A stretch of DNA of 64,000 bases, from the NCBI GenBank assembly GCA_011050525.1, contig DRFO01000016.1, positions 48,984 through 112,983 of the forward strand. The letters are read 5' to 3'. The notes beneath the pieces are model-generated. The model had not been told where the DNA came from and made no database searches. It saw only the letters and a list, made by a program, of their open reading frames with translations. Of this stretch, positions 39,259 through 48,821 are shown one piece after another. The first letter of the stretch is position 1; the number at the start of each line of letters is the position of its first letter. The position numbers and the translations under genes are program-made. This DNA is from Halopseudomonas xinjiangensis (GTDB lineage Bacteria > Pseudomonadota > Gammaproteobacteria > Pseudomonadales > Pseudomonadaceae).

Positions 39259-40257
39259 ATGGCAGTGAATAATAATGAGCCCGAACAAATAGTTACTGAT
39301 GAAATTGCTCTGGTAGAGCGTGAGCCGAGAGAGGTAGAAGAGCTCAACATGGAGGAGCCGGCGGAGTTGAGCAGGTTCGCGTCGCCGCGAACACATCGCC
39401 GTGAAAATTCCTTCGAGTTTACCAAGCAGCTCGACGCTACCCAGCTATACCTGAACGAAATTGGCTTTTCGCCCCTTCTCACGCCCCAGGAGGAAGTGCA
39501 TTTCGCACGCCTGGCGCAGAAAGGCGATCCGGCTGGGCGCAAGCGCATGATCGAAAGCAATCTTCGGCTGGTGGTCAAGATAGCCAGGCGCTATGTCAAT
39601 CGGGGGCTGAGTCTGCTTGACCTGATCGAAGAGGGCAATCTCGGTCTGATCCGTGCCGTCGAGAAGTTCGATCCTGAGCGAGGTTTTCGGTTCTCTACCT
39701 ACGCTACCTGGTGGATTCGTCAGACAATCGAACGCGCCATCATGAACCAGACGCGTACCATTCGATTGCCCATCCACGTCGTCAAGGAACTGAACATCTA
39801 TTTGCGCGCCGCCCGCGAGCTGACCCAGAAGCTCGACCATGAACCGTCCCCCGAAGAGATAGCCCATCTGCTCGACAAGCCCGTCGAGGATGTGAAGCGG
39901 ATGCTGGGACTGAACGAGCGCGTAGCCTCGGTGGACATGTCACTTGGGCCTGATTCAGACAAGACCCTGCTGGATACCCTGACGGATGATCATGTCACCG
40001 ACCCATGCGAGTTGCTGCAGGGTGATGATCTGAACGCCAGTATCGATCATTGGCTGTCGGAGTTGAGCGAGAAGCAGAGAGAGGTGGTTGCACGCCGGTT
40101 CGGTCTGCGAGGACATGAAAGCAGCACGCTGGAAGAAGTGGGTCGGGAAATCGGCCTGACTCGGGAGAGGGTTCGCCAGATCCAGGTGGAGGCGCTCAAG
40201 CGTCTACGGGATATTCTCGAGCAGCATGGTCTGACTGGCGAATCCCTGTTTCAGTAA
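39259..40257 (+). CDS. rpoS: Stationary-phase sigma factor RpoS
   Basis: Sigma-38, 332 residues. Region 1.2/2 ([93 protein letters not shown]), region 3 and region 4 helix-turn-helix ([27 protein letters not shown]) are all intact. The variable N-terminus is acidic. 170 bp separate it from nlpD. A strong terminator follows, and the rsmZ-fdxA pair found after rpoS in P. aeruginosa is absent. Confidence 0.98.
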   Translation: MAVNNNEPEQIVTDEIALVEREPREVEELNMEEPAELSRFASPRTHRRENSFEFTKQLDATQLYLNEIGFSPLLTPQEEVHFARLAQKGDPAGRKRMIESNLRLVVKIARRYVNRGLSLLDLIEEGNLGLIRAVEKFDPERGFRFSTYATWWIRQTIERAIMNQTRTIRLPIHVVKELNIYLRAARELTQKLDHEPSPEEIAHLLDKPVEDVKRMLGLNERVASVDMSLGPDSDKTLLDTLTDDHVTDPCELLQGDDLNASIDHWLSELSEKQREVVARRFGLRGHESSTLEEVGREIGLTRERVRQIQVEALKRLRDILEQHGLTGESLFQ

Positions 40258-40276
40258 TCAGCTCGCCGCGTCATCG

Positions 40277-40304
40277 AAAGCTCCGTTTGACGGAGCTTTT
40301 CTTT
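40277..40304. terminator. Bidirectional terminator between rpoS and EAL gene
   Basis: AAAGCTCCG-TTTGA-CGGAGCTTTT hairpin with a T-run on the plus side and A-run on the minus side, lying between the convergent genes. Confidence 0.88.
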
Positions 40305-40327
40305 TGATTGGATAAGTACTGGCAAAG

Positions 40328-42391
40328 TCAGCTGAGATGTCTGGAACTGAGCTGCGTCTTGCCCTGATAGCTGCGCAGCCAGTCGGCGAACACCGGCGCT
40401 GAGAGTGGTCGACTGTAGTAGTAACCCTGTCCCTCGTCGCATCCCTCGGAGACGACATAGGCTTCCTGCTCGACTGTCTCGACGCCCTCCGCGATCACCT
40501 GCATATTCAGGCTGCGCCCGAGCTGAATAATCGCCCGCACGATAGTCGCATCGTCCTTATCCAGCAGCACGTCCTGAACAAAGCTCTTGTCGATCTTGAT
40601 CTTGTCCAGGGGCAGGCCGCGCAGGTAGCTCAGGGAGGAATAGCCGGTTCCGAAATCGTCGATGGCGATCAGAACACCGGCTTTCTTGAGACTGTTGAGG
40701 TGACCCGCGGCGGCGGCTATGTCGTCCATCAAGCCGGTTTCGGTAACTTCCAGCTCCAGGCTGTAGCTGGGCAGCTGGTAGCGTTGCATCAGATTGGTCA
40801 CTACCTTTGACAGTTCGCTGTGATGCAACTGGACAGTTGAAAGATTGACGGCCATGCGCAAATCAGCAAAACCTGCATCGTGCCATGTGCGCAGCTGCTG
40901 GCACGCCTGGTCCAGCACCCACTCGCCGATATTTATGATGCAGCCGTTCTGCTCGGCCAGCGGGATGAACAGATCGGGCGGAACCAGACCCCTTTCAGGG
41001 TGTTCCCAGCGCAACAGGGCTTCAACCCCCACGACCTGCTGATTGTGATAGCTGATCTGAGGTTGATAGACCAGATGCAGCTCATTGCGCGCCAGCGCTC
41101 CGCGTAGATCCTTGTCCAGTTCGCGGCGGACCCGCATTTCGGTATCGAGGCTTGCAATGTAGAACTGGTAGCGGTTCCTCGAGCGTGCCTTGGCCAGCAT
41201 CATTGTCTGCTCGGCCTTTTGCAGCAACTTTTCAGCGTTCTCGCCATCATCGGGAAAGAGCGTAATGCCAATCGTCGCTCGCAGACTGACCATATGGCCG
41301 CCCAGTGCAAAGGGCTCTTCCAGGTCGTCAAGAATGGTCTGGGCCAATTCGGCGGCTTCATAGGGCTCGTTCACGCCGGTCTGGACCAGCGCGAACTGAT
41401 CGCCGCCCAAACGTGCCAGGCTCCCCAGACGGCCACTGTTGGCCCGCAGACGGTCTGCGACCGCCACGAGCAGCGTATCGCCCGACTGGTAGGTGAACTG
41501 TTCATTCACTTCCTTGAAATCGTCCAGCCCGCAACAAAGCACCGCAACCCCCCGTTGCCGCCGGCCTGCATCGCCGAGTATGCGTGTCAGTTGCTCCTGC
41601 AGCATGCTTCGATTGGGTAATCCGGTGAGGTGATCATGCTGGGCCATATGCAGCAGATTGGCTTCTGCTTCCCGGCGCCGGCTACTGTTGCGCTCGATAG
41701 AATCGAGGAGCTGGTTGGCCTTGTTGATCCAAACGCCCAGCTCGTTTCGCTCCTGGCCGGGCAACATGGGTATGAGCATCTTGCCGGGCTGGTCGGGGTT
41801 GATCTGCGCGATGTGCTCGATTATCCGCGACAGGGGCTTGGTCAACAGCACGTGATAGACAAGATAAAGGACGAAGGCCATCGCCAGAGCGCGTAACACT
41901 CCTGACACGAGGATGATCAATGAACGTTGCAGAAACTCGCGCCCATAGGGGGCGGTGTCCAGGGTAAGTCGGAGGTCACCATAGTATTCGTTCTGCGGGC
42001 TGCGACCATAAAGCTCTATGGAATATTGCTGTTCAACGCCCAGTAACCAGTCGGTCAGGTCCCGATAGGGCGAATCAGCCAGAGGACGGGTGCGGATGGC
42101 CAACGGTGTTTCTTCAGGATGACCAATGGAGGCAAAGCGCACAGCCTGGTGTTCGAAAAGCCCCTCTACCACCTGCATGGCCATTTCCCGGTCCAGACTG
42201 TAGACGGCCTGAGTGGCAGGGTCGCGGGACATGGCAAGAATCTGTGTGGCGGTACTGTCGATGAGAATCCGTTCTTTACGTAGATCGTAAAGTATCTGGG
42301 CGCAGCTCAAGACGAGACCTACCAGCACCGCCCACATCAATACGAGCTGCAGTAGCTTGATGGAAAGGCTGTGTCGGCGCTCCAGTTTCAA
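40328..42391 (-). CDS. Membrane GGDEF/EAL protein, probable c-di-GMP phosphodiesterase
   Basis: 687 residues. Two membrane helices (about 12-34 and 158-182) bracket a periplasmic domain. HAMP-like and GGDEF domains follow, then EAL from about 435. The GGDEF signature is degenerate (LGGDQF), so cyclase activity is unlikely. The EAL domain keeps EALLRW, the Asn of MAVNLS, Glu in LEVTETG, the Asp pair in IDDFGTGYSSL, KIDKSF, EGVET and EGQGYYYSRP. It is therefore expected to hydrolyse c-di-GMP, with the GGDQF domain perhaps binding GTP. It is convergent with rpoS. Confidence 0.9.
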   Translation of the reverse strand: MKLERRHSLSIKLLQLVLMWAVLVGLVLSCAQILYDLRKERILIDSTATQILAMSRDPATQAVYSLDREMAMQVVEGLFEHQAVRFASIGHPEETPLAIRTRPLADSPYRDLTDWLLGVEQQYSIELYGRSPQNEYYGDLRLTLDTAPYGREFLQRSLIILVSGVLRALAMAFVLYLVYHVLLTKPLSRIIEHIAQINPDQPGKMLIPMLPGQERNELGVWINKANQLLDSIERNSSRRREAEANLLHMAQHDHLTGLPNRSMLQEQLTRILGDAGRRQRGVAVLCCGLDDFKEVNEQFTYQSGDTLLVAVADRLRANSGRLGSLARLGGDQFALVQTGVNEPYEAAELAQTILDDLEEPFALGGHMVSLRATIGITLFPDDGENAEKLLQKAEQTMMLAKARSRNRYQFYIASLDTEMRVRRELDKDLRGALARNELHLVYQPQISYHNQQVVGVEALLRWEHPERGLVPPDLFIPLAEQNGCIINIGEWVLDQACQQLRTWHDAGFADLRMAVNLSTVQLHHSELSKVVTNLMQRYQLPSYSLELEVTETGLMDDIAAAAGHLNSLKKAGVLIAIDDFGTGYSSLSYLRGLPLDKIKIDKSFVQDVLLDKDDATIVRAIIQLGRSLNMQVIAEGVETVEQEAYVVSEGCDEGQGYYYSRPLSAPVFADWLRSYQGKTQLSSRHLS

Positions 42392-42542
42392 TTTTTATTT
42401 TTCCATGCATTCGTAGCGTCAGGGGACATCATGCAAGCTAATTGCGGGTCGGCGCAAGACCTCCAATAAGCTAGGTCTGCATTTTGACGTCAAAATACAA
42501 GTGCGGGGCACAACGGCAGGGGGATTCGGGGGATAGATACAA

Positions 42543-42566
42543 CGCACCCCGCCGGAGCGAGGTGCG
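42543..42566 (-). terminator. Hairpin after sodB
   Basis: CGCACC (42543-42548) and GGTGCG (42561-42566) with extra GC pairing inside, about 20 bp past the sodB stop; weak T-run. Confidence 0.45.
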
Positions 42567-42585
42567 GAACAGCAAAACTACTGGA

Positions 42586-43167
42586 TCAGCCAGCGAAGTT
42601 TTTCGCGACGAAATCCCAGTTGACCAGGTTCCAGAACGCTTCGACAAACTTGGGCCGGGCGTTACGGTAATCGATGTAATAGGCGTGTTCCCATACATCG
42701 CAGGTCAGCAGCGGGGTGTCACCGGCTGTCATGGGGTTGCCGGCACCGCCAGTGCTCACGACAGCCAGTGAGCCGTCAGCTTTCTTTACCAGCCAGCCCC
42801 AGCCGGAGCCGAAGGTGCCGATGGAAGTCTTGCTGAACTCTTCCTTGAACTTGTCGAATGAGCCGAAGCTGCTGTTGATGGCTTCAGCCAACGCGCCGGT
42901 AGGCTCGCCGCCGCCGTTAGGGGTCATGCAGTTCCAGAAAAACGTGTGATTCCAGACCTGTGCTGCGTTGTTGAACACGCCGCCCGAAGACGTCTTGATG
43001 ATGGACTCCAGATCCTTGCCTTCAAACTCTGTGCCCGGGACCAGGTTGTTCAGGTTGGTAACGTAGGTCTGGTGGTGCTTGCCGTGGTGGTAGTCAAGTG
43101 TCTCTGCTGAAATGTGCGGCTCGAGAGCGTTTTTTTCATAAGGGAGTGCTGGTAATTCAAAAGCCAT
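42586..43167 (-). CDS. sodB: Iron superoxide dismutase
   Basis: 193 residues, normal for cytoplasmic Fe-SOD. Metal ligands are His in [13 protein letters not shown], His in NHTFFWNCM, and Asp/His in [43 protein letters not shown] and [14 protein letters not shown] are family segments; [11 protein letters not shown] favours Fe over Mn. No neighbour in operon; upstream space 43168-43372 likely carries its promoter. Confidence 0.96.
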   Translation of the reverse strand: MAFELPALPYEKNALEPHISAETLDYHHGKHHQTYVTNLNNLVPGTEFEGKDLESIIKTSSGGVFNNAAQVWNHTFFWNCMTPNGGGEPTGALAEAINSSFGSFDKFKEEFSKTSIGTFGSGWGWLVKKADGSLAVVSTGGAGNPMTAGDTPLLTCDVWEHAYYIDYRNARPKFVEAFWNLVNWDFVAKNFAG

Positions 43168-43372
43168 GGTTTCTCTCCATCTTCAGGTATCAGGGGTTCA
43201 GAAACGGAATCTTTCGACAGTCCAATCTGCGTCGATTGCGACGAACCGGAGTTCAGTCAGCCGCCAGACGTCTCTTTTTAGCCAGGACGCCTCCCGTCTT
43301 TTATTTCGGGAAGGCCAGATCATAGCATCTGCAAGTCTTCCTATCCATGCGCCGACCAAAGCGTGCCGCGCT

Positions 43373-43993
43373 TCAGGGGGTCTGAAAGGCCGGGCTGGCA
43401 AGGCTCCATGCCACGCTCGCCATCATCACCGCAACCGCACCATCCACCCATCGCCAGGTTGACGGTCTGGCTAAAACGGGAGCCAGGCGAGCTGCACCCA
43501 AAGCGAGCACCAGAAACCAGATGCTGGAAGCCGTTACTGCTCCTAATGCAAAGCCAGCGGGCACGCGTTGTTGGGCTCCGATGGCACCTATCAACACCAC
43601 CGTATCGATATAGACATGAGGATTCAGCAACGTTACCGCAAGGGTGGCGAATAAAACTGTGCGCCGGGAACGGCGAGGTCTGATCGAGGCGCTCAACGTC
43701 TGTGTTCCCAGTGCGCGTCGCAGCGCCAGAATCGCATACAGACTCAGGAACAGCACACCGCTCCACCGGGTGATTTCCAGAACCAGAGGATGTTGCTGGA
43801 GCAAGGTAGCGAGGCCGAATATGCCTGCGCCGATCAGTAGGGCATCGCAGGTCATGCAAACCAGTGCAACGCTGACGTGGTGTTCGCGTCGCAGTCCCTG
43901 TGCCAGGACGAAGGCGTTCTGTGCGCCAATTGCCATGATTAGCCCCGCACCTATCAACAACCCGTTTGAATAACTCTGGAATGAAGCAAGCAT
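43373..43993 (-). CDS. argO: LysE/ArgO-type amino-acid exporter
   Basis: Inner-membrane exporter for basic amino acids, 206 residues with about five or six hydrophobic helices. GAGLIMAIGAQNAFVLAQGLRREHH and the Asn-Pro of LAVTLLNPHVYIDTVVLIG are LysE-family hallmarks. It is divergent from an ArgP-like regulator with a 92-bp intergenic region, the classical arrangement for arginine/lysine-induced export. Confidence 0.9.
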   Translation of the reverse strand: MLASFQSYSNGLLIGAGLIMAIGAQNAFVLAQGLRREHHVSVALVCMTCDALLIGAGIFGLATLLQQHPLVLEITRWSGVLFLSLYAILALRRALGTQTLSASIRPRRSRRTVLFATLAVTLLNPHVYIDTVVLIGAIGAQQRVPAGFALGAVTASSIWFLVLALGAARLAPVLARPSTWRWVDGAVAVMMASVAWSLASPAFQTP

Positions 43994-44085
43994 GTGGAGG
44001 ACCGAATCTGTGGTGTTTCGCCAAGTTTGCGGTTTATTATCTAATTAGAAAAACAAATACTATTGATGGGATATAAGTAAAAATC

Positions 44086-44976
44086 ATGATCGACTATAAG
44101 CTCCTCGCTGCCCTGGTTGCGGTGGTGGAAAATGGAGGCTTTGAGCGCGGCGCCCAGGTACTGGCGCTTTCTCAGTCAGCCGTGTCCCAGCGAATTAAGC
44201 TACTGGAGGCGCGGGTGGGAGCCCCGGTGCTGGTGCGCACCTCGCCGCCAACGCCAACGCCCACCGGGCAGCGTCTGTTGAACCACGCCCAGCAGGTTGG
44301 TCTTCTGGAGCGAGATCTCCAGCGAGACGTACCCATGGCCGGTGAAGGGGATAGCCCGCCCCGGCTTCGCATTGCCCTGAATGCGGATAGTCTGGCGACA
44401 TGGTGGGCAGCCGCGGTAGCCAAGCTGTGCCAGGACCAGGCGTTGCTGCTGGATCTGCTGGTGGACGATCAGGACGTCGGTTTAAGACGCATGCGCGCAG
44501 GCGAAGTGGCGGGGTGCCTGTGCGCGTCGGCCGAGCCGGTGGCTGGTGCGCGCTCGCTACTGCTTGGCAGCATGCGCTATGTAGCGGTCGCGAGGCCGGA
44601 ATTCATTTCCCGTTATTTCCCCACGGGCGTCAATCCGCAAACACTGGGGGCCGCGCCGGCGGTGGTCTTCGGTCCGGATGATCAACTGCAACACCGCTTT
44701 CTCCAGGCGCAAGGCTTCAGCGGGCAGTTTCTGCACCATCTGTGCCCTTCATCCGAGGGCTTCGTCAAGTTTCTCTGTGCGGGAGTGGGGTGGGGCATGG
44801 TGCCTGCGCTTCAGGTAGAAGCGGAGCTGGACAGCGGAGAGTTGGTAGAACTCGTGCCGGGACAAAGCGTAAAGGTGCCGCTCTACTGGCACTACTGGCG
44901 AAACGGCGGAAGCGTGCTGGCTGAGCTGACTGATCAATTGGCCAAAGCTGCACCTCGGTGGCTGGCAAGCGATTAG
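44086..44976 (+). CDS. argP: LysR-family regulator ArgP
   Basis: 296 residues. N-terminal winged helix (LLAALVAVVENGGFERGAQVLALSQSAVSQRIKLLEARVGAPVLVRT), then the effector domain. The Phe-Glu-Arg in the recognition region and PPTPTPTGQRLL are characteristic of the ArgP/LysG subgroup. Divergent to argO, which it should activate with basic amino acids as co-effectors. The AT-rich 43994-44085 gap must hold the operator. Confidence 0.92.
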   Translation: MIDYKLLAALVAVVENGGFERGAQVLALSQSAVSQRIKLLEARVGAPVLVRTSPPTPTPTGQRLLNHAQQVGLLERDLQRDVPMAGEGDSPPRLRIALNADSLATWWAAAVAKLCQDQALLLDLLVDDQDVGLRRMRAGEVAGCLCASAEPVAGARSLLLGSMRYVAVARPEFISRYFPTGVNPQTLGAAPAVVFGPDDQLQHRFLQAQGFSGQFLHHLCPSSEGFVKFLCAGVGWGMVPALQVEAELDSGELVELVPGQSVKVPLYWHYWRNGGSVLAELTDQLAKAAPRWLASD

Positions 44977-45168
44977 TGTGGATCCCCGCCTAGCCAAGCA
45001 CAGCCTGAGCAAGCAGAATACATACCAGTTTGAGCAAGATCAGAATCGATGCGCTTGCATCTTTCTGTCGCTGCCATGAATTTTCAGGCCTTGCGCAGTG
45101 TAGTGGCACAAGGCGGCCCGGCGCTGGAGCGCCAAGTGCATTTCCAGTCTCAACTGGCGAGGATCGAT

Positions 45169-46062
45169 ATGAGGGATAGAGATTTTGAGGGTGGCTTGTC
45201 AGGCATCAGGGCTACAGACGATGAGCGGCCTTTTCACGCAACGGACAGCGATGCAGCCGACCGTCCTGAGGCGGGCGTGCGCGCGCCTCTGCGTCCTGAA
45301 CCATCATCCCAGACCAGTGGGGCGCTTTGGGCTATCTGTGGGGCGCTCACGCTGGCATTGATCGGCCTCGGTTATTGGAGTCATCAACAGCAAACCCATT
45401 TGCAGCAACAACTGGTCGCGACGCAAAACAGCTTTGCGCGTATCAGTGAAGAGGCAGCAGGCCGGCTGCAGGTCATTACCGGCAAGGTTACCGCTACTGA
45501 ATCCAGCATGAGCGATGTGGAACAGACACGTCGGGCCCTCCAGGCCCTGGAAACCCGCATGGCCGAGCTGGCCGATTTGATCGGCGGGCAGGCGCAGGCC
45601 TTGCAGCGCATAGAACAGGGTGACGAAACCATGCAGGAGGAGGGCGCCGAACAGCGTACGCGTTTGCAAACCCTTGCAGAGCAGCTTGCCGCATTGAATG
45701 GCCGCACCGAGGCCTATGAAAGCAATGCGGCCACCCTGGCTGCTCAGATACAGCCCCTGCAAGCACAGATCGAAGGCATGGCCGAACAACTTGCAGCAAT
45801 CGAATCCCTGGAACAACGCCTGAATACCTTGAATGAGCAGCTTGAAGCCCAGCAGCAAGCGCTTCAGACAGTCGCCGCCAAGGTGTCTGACGCCGATGTG
45901 GAGCAGGAATTACTGGTGCTTCGCAGCGACCTTGAGCAGCGTCTGGCTTCCATCACCCAGGAGCTGCGGTCAGTTGACGGCTTTAGGCTGCAGACCAATC
46001 GCACCCTCACCACGCTGCAGAGTCAGATACGCACCTTGCAGCAAGACACGCCTCAGCCCTGA
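45169..46062 (+). CDS. Single-pass membrane coiled-coil protein
   Basis: 297 residues from MRDRDFEGGLSGIRA, chosen because GAGGA lies five bases upstream; an open frame extends to 45049. Layout: acidic/Pro N-terminal segment, one membrane helix (about 53-72, SGALWAICGALTLALIGLGYW), then a long heptad-rich coiled coil from about 80 to the end, dominated by Gln, Leu, Ala and Glu. It is most likely periplasmic past the helix. No known domain. Coupled to acpH by a TGATG overlap. Some pseudomonad homologues carry generic ATPase names, but no nucleotide motif is present. Confidence 0.75.
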   Translation: MRDRDFEGGLSGIRATDDERPFHATDSDAADRPEAGVRAPLRPEPSSQTSGALWAICGALTLALIGLGYWSHQQQTHLQQQLVATQNSFARISEEAAGRLQVITGKVTATESSMSDVEQTRRALQALETRMAELADLIGGQAQALQRIEQGDETMQEEGAEQRTRLQTLAEQLAALNGRTEAYESNAATLAAQIQPLQAQIEGMAEQLAAIESLEQRLNTLNEQLEAQQQALQTVAAKVSDADVEQELLVLRSDLEQRLASITQELRSVDGFRLQTNRTLTTLQSQIRTLQQDTPQP

Positions 46063-46682
46063 TGAATTTTCTGGCGCATTTGTACCTTGGCCCCCGTGGG
46101 GCCCAGCAGGTCCTTGGCAGCATGCTGGGTGACTTCGTCAAAGGCCCGGTTCACGCCATGGCACTGCCCGAAGGGGTGAAAGAAGGAATCTGGCTGCACC
46201 GACGAATCGACAGCTTCACTGACGCGCACCCAGTGGTCAGGCGCAGCAAGGAGCGGGTCAGTTCTGACAGGCGGCGTTTCGCCGGCATCATGGTCGACAT
46301 GTTCTACGATCATCTTCTGGCCCGCCAATGGCGACGCTTCAGTGACCAGCCGATCCAGGTATTCACGCATGACATGTACGCGTTGCTCCTGGCGCAGAGG
46401 GATGACATTCCTGATACCGCCTGGCCTGTCATCCAGCGCATGGCGGAATACGATTGGCTTACCAGCTATGTTGAACTGTCGAATCTGCACCGCGCTCTGG
46501 ACAACATGTCACGCCGTTTGAAGCGAGTAAATACTCTTCCCGGTGCGGTTGCCGAGCTAGAGGCTGACTATTCGGGCTTCGAAGCGGACTTTCTTGAATT
46601 CATGCCGGAGGTGGCTGCCTTCGCGACGTCTCAAGCCGCGCTTCTGGCCGAAGGCATCGACCTGAACAGTCCGCATCGCTGA
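46062..46682 (+). CDS. acpH: Acyl carrier protein phosphodiesterase AcpH
   Basis: Removes 4'-phosphopantetheine from holo-ACP. 206 residues with the family pattern MNFLAHLYLG, VLGSMLGDFVKG, HRRIDSFTDAHPVVRRSKER, FAGIMVDMFYDHLLARQW, which supplies the Asp/His metal sites of this HD-like fold. The start codon overlaps the stop of the coiled-coil gene. Confidence 0.92.
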   Translation: MNFLAHLYLGPRGAQQVLGSMLGDFVKGPVHAMALPEGVKEGIWLHRRIDSFTDAHPVVRRSKERVSSDRRRFAGIMVDMFYDHLLARQWRRFSDQPIQVFTHDMYALLLAQRDDIPDTAWPVIQRMAEYDWLTSYVELSNLHRALDNMSRRLKRVNTLPGAVAELEADYSGFEADFLEFMPEVAAFATSQAALLAEGIDLNSPHR

Positions 46683-46853
46683 CCAGCTTAGTGGCTCGGT
46701 GGCGAGCGGTGATGGGCGGCACAGGGCGGCTGCGGTTGCCGCACGAAACGAGGCGTGATTGCTGTGGTCCAACAGGTTCGCACGGGCAGGCAGCTCGCAT
46801 GAGGGGCTACTGGTGGGCTGTCTGGCCTAATAGCACACGACCTAAGGGTGATT

Positions 46854-48011
46854 ATGTCCGGCTCAGTGTATCCCTGGCGGGAAGCGAACCAGTTTGAATT
46901 GATGGTTGATGGGGAAGTGTTCTTTCCACGTTTGATCGAAGCGATGCAGCAGGCTGTCACGAGTATCGATATCGAAATCTATCTGGTCAGTTCCGGTCAG
47001 AGCAGCAGCCTTGTCGCGCATACTCTTACTGAAGCGGTCAAGCGAGGGGTAAAGGTCAGATGCCTGCTCGACGGCCTCGGCAGTCAGGAGATGACCGCCG
47101 CAGAACGCCAGCGATTTCTGGATGGCGGCATAGAGCTGCGTTTCTACAATCCCATCAAACTCTTCGGCGGACGCAGCAATCTGCACCGCGACCATCGAAA
47201 GTTGCTGGTGGTTGATCGTCGCCAGGTTTTTATAGGAGGCACTGGATTCACCGACGAGTTTTGTCAGCCCAGCGATAACGGCTTCTCCCTCTGGCATGAG
47301 CAAATGCTATTGGTTACCGGGCCAGTAGTGGCCGACTGGATGGATCTGTTCGAGCGTCAGTGGCTGGCGTCGGGGAAGCGTCTGAGTCGTTTTCCTCCGC
47401 GCAAAAGCAGAATCGCGCTGCCGGCACCGCCGCCCCCTGGGGATGGCTTCGCACGGGTATCCTATACCGATGCAGGGGAGCGCCTGGATGTGGTCCACGC
47501 CTTATTGGCCAATATAGCCCGCTCGCAAGACAAGGTCTGGCTGGCAACGCCCTACTTCCTGCCGAGCTGGCGGGTGCGTCGGGCGCTGAGGCGGGCGGCG
47601 CGTCGCGGTGTAGATGTAAGGCTATTGTTGAGCGGCCAGATTCACGACCATCCCGCCATTCGCTATGCAGGGCAACGCTATTTCAACCGACTGTTGAAAT
47701 CCGGCGTGCGGATCTACGAATACAAACCCCGCTTTCTGCATCTCAAGTCCGTATTGGTGGACAACTGGATCAGCATTGGCTCATGCAACTTCGACCGCTG
47801 GTCACTGCGCTGGAATCTTGAGGCGAACCAGAATGCAGTCGATAGCGGGCTGGAGGCAGCGGTCAGGCACAGCTTTGAAACTGATTTCGAGGACAGTCGG
47901 GAATGGACCGTGGCGCAGTGGCGGGGTTTACCGTTGCGCCACCGGCTCAAGATATGGCTCTGGGGCTCCGTCAACAAAGTGGTAATGCTATGGCTCAGCA
48001 TCAAGCGCTAG
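46854..48011 (+). CDS. Phospholipase D-family cardiolipin synthase (ClsB type)
   Basis: 385 residues from ATG 46854 with TAAGGG just upstream; a GTG two codons earlier is possible. Two HKD motifs: HRDHRKLLVVD (about 115-125) and HLKSVLVDN (about 290-298), each followed by the G-G/S and N segments typical of PLD enzymes (IGGTGF, IGSCNFDRWS). Size and lack of N-terminal membrane helices fit ClsB-like synthases that condense phosphatidylglycerol. The basic C-terminus with a hydrophobic stretch (KVVMLWLSIKR) may contact membrane. Confidence 0.85.
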   Translation: MSGSVYPWREANQFELMVDGEVFFPRLIEAMQQAVTSIDIEIYLVSSGQSSSLVAHTLTEAVKRGVKVRCLLDGLGSQEMTAAERQRFLDGGIELRFYNPIKLFGGRSNLHRDHRKLLVVDRRQVFIGGTGFTDEFCQPSDNGFSLWHEQMLLVTGPVVADWMDLFERQWLASGKRLSRFPPRKSRIALPAPPPPGDGFARVSYTDAGERLDVVHALLANIARSQDKVWLATPYFLPSWRVRRALRRAARRGVDVRLLLSGQIHDHPAIRYAGQRYFNRLLKSGVRIYEYKPRFLHLKSVLVDNWISIGSCNFDRWSLRWNLEANQNAVDSGLEAAVRHSFETDFEDSREWTVAQWRGLPLRHRLKIWLWGSVNKVVMLWLSIKR

Positions 48012-48036
48012 GTTTTTTACCACGCCGGATGCTGAA

Positions 48037-48801
48037 TCAGGCAAAAATCGGCTTTCGCTTTTCCATAAACGCGGATAAGGCTTCGCGAGCTTCTGGCCCA
48101 CGCAACAGCGCAGCGAAGTGTTCCCCTTCCCGTTCCATTACGTCATTCGCCACGTCCGCTACGCCTTGCCTGATAAGTTGCTTGGTCAGCCGGATGGACC
48201 CAGGCGGCAGCTCGGCAATGCGCAGGGCTGCTGCCCGTGCGGCATTCAGAACGGCACGCCCTGCGGGGAGGGCCTGATTGGCGAGACCTATGTCGGCAGC
48301 GCGCTGGCCGCTTACTTCTTCTCCGAGCAACAGCAGCTCGGCTGCGCGCAAATGGCCCAGCAACCGGGGCAACAGGAAGCTGGAGCCGGCTTCAGGACAA
48401 AGCCCCAGGTTCACGAAGGGCATCTTGAGCCGCGCATTGTCTGCCACATAGACCAGATCGCAGTGCAGCAACATGGTCGTGCCCACCCCGACAGCTGGCC
48501 CGTTGACCGCTGCTATCAGCGGCTTTTCTGCATGACAGATGGCTTTCAGAAAGCGGGAGACGGGGCTGTCCTGGCCGCCGGGGGGCTGATTGATGAAGTC
48601 GCTGACGTCATTGCCGCTGGTAAAGCACTGCTCGCTACCCTGGATGATCACGGCCCGAATGCCGTCTTCGGTTTGCGCAGCCTGAATGGCATCAGCCAGC
48701 GCCGCGTACATGTCTCGGGTCAGCGCGTTTTTTTTGTCCGGACGGTGCAATGTGAGGGTAAGAATGGAATCGCTCTGGTCGATGAGTAGCTGTTGGCTCA
48801 C
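48037..48801 (-). CDS. Enoyl-CoA hydratase/isomerase family protein
   Basis: 254 residues from GTG at 48801, chosen because AGGAG lies five bases upstream; the longer ATG at 48825 overlaps the preceding gene. Crotonase segments: SGNDVSDFI, oxyanion sites in AVNGPAVGVGTTMLLHCDLVYVADNARLKMPFVNLGLCPEAGSSFLLPRLLG. The Glu of the LCPEAGSS loop suggests isomerase or hydratase activity. Substrate unknown. Located after a ferredoxin-reductase gene on the same strand. Confidence 0.87.
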   Translation of the reverse strand: MSQQLLIDQSDSILTLTLHRPDKKNALTRDMYAALADAIQAAQTEDGIRAVIIQGSEQCFTSGNDVSDFINQPPGGQDSPVSRFLKAICHAEKPLIAAVNGPAVGVGTTMLLHCDLVYVADNARLKMPFVNLGLCPEAGSSFLLPRLLGHLRAAELLLLGEEVSGQRAADIGLANQALPAGRAVLNAARAAALRIAELPPGSIRLTKQLIRQGVADVANDVMEREGEHFAALLRGPEAREALSAFMEKRKPIFA

Positions 48802-48821
48802 GTTAGCTCCTGATAAATGGA

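Noticed and set aside
42484..42771. 95-codon plus-strand frame overlapping sodB's end
   Set aside because: Antisense to sodB, no ribosome-binding site, no domain.
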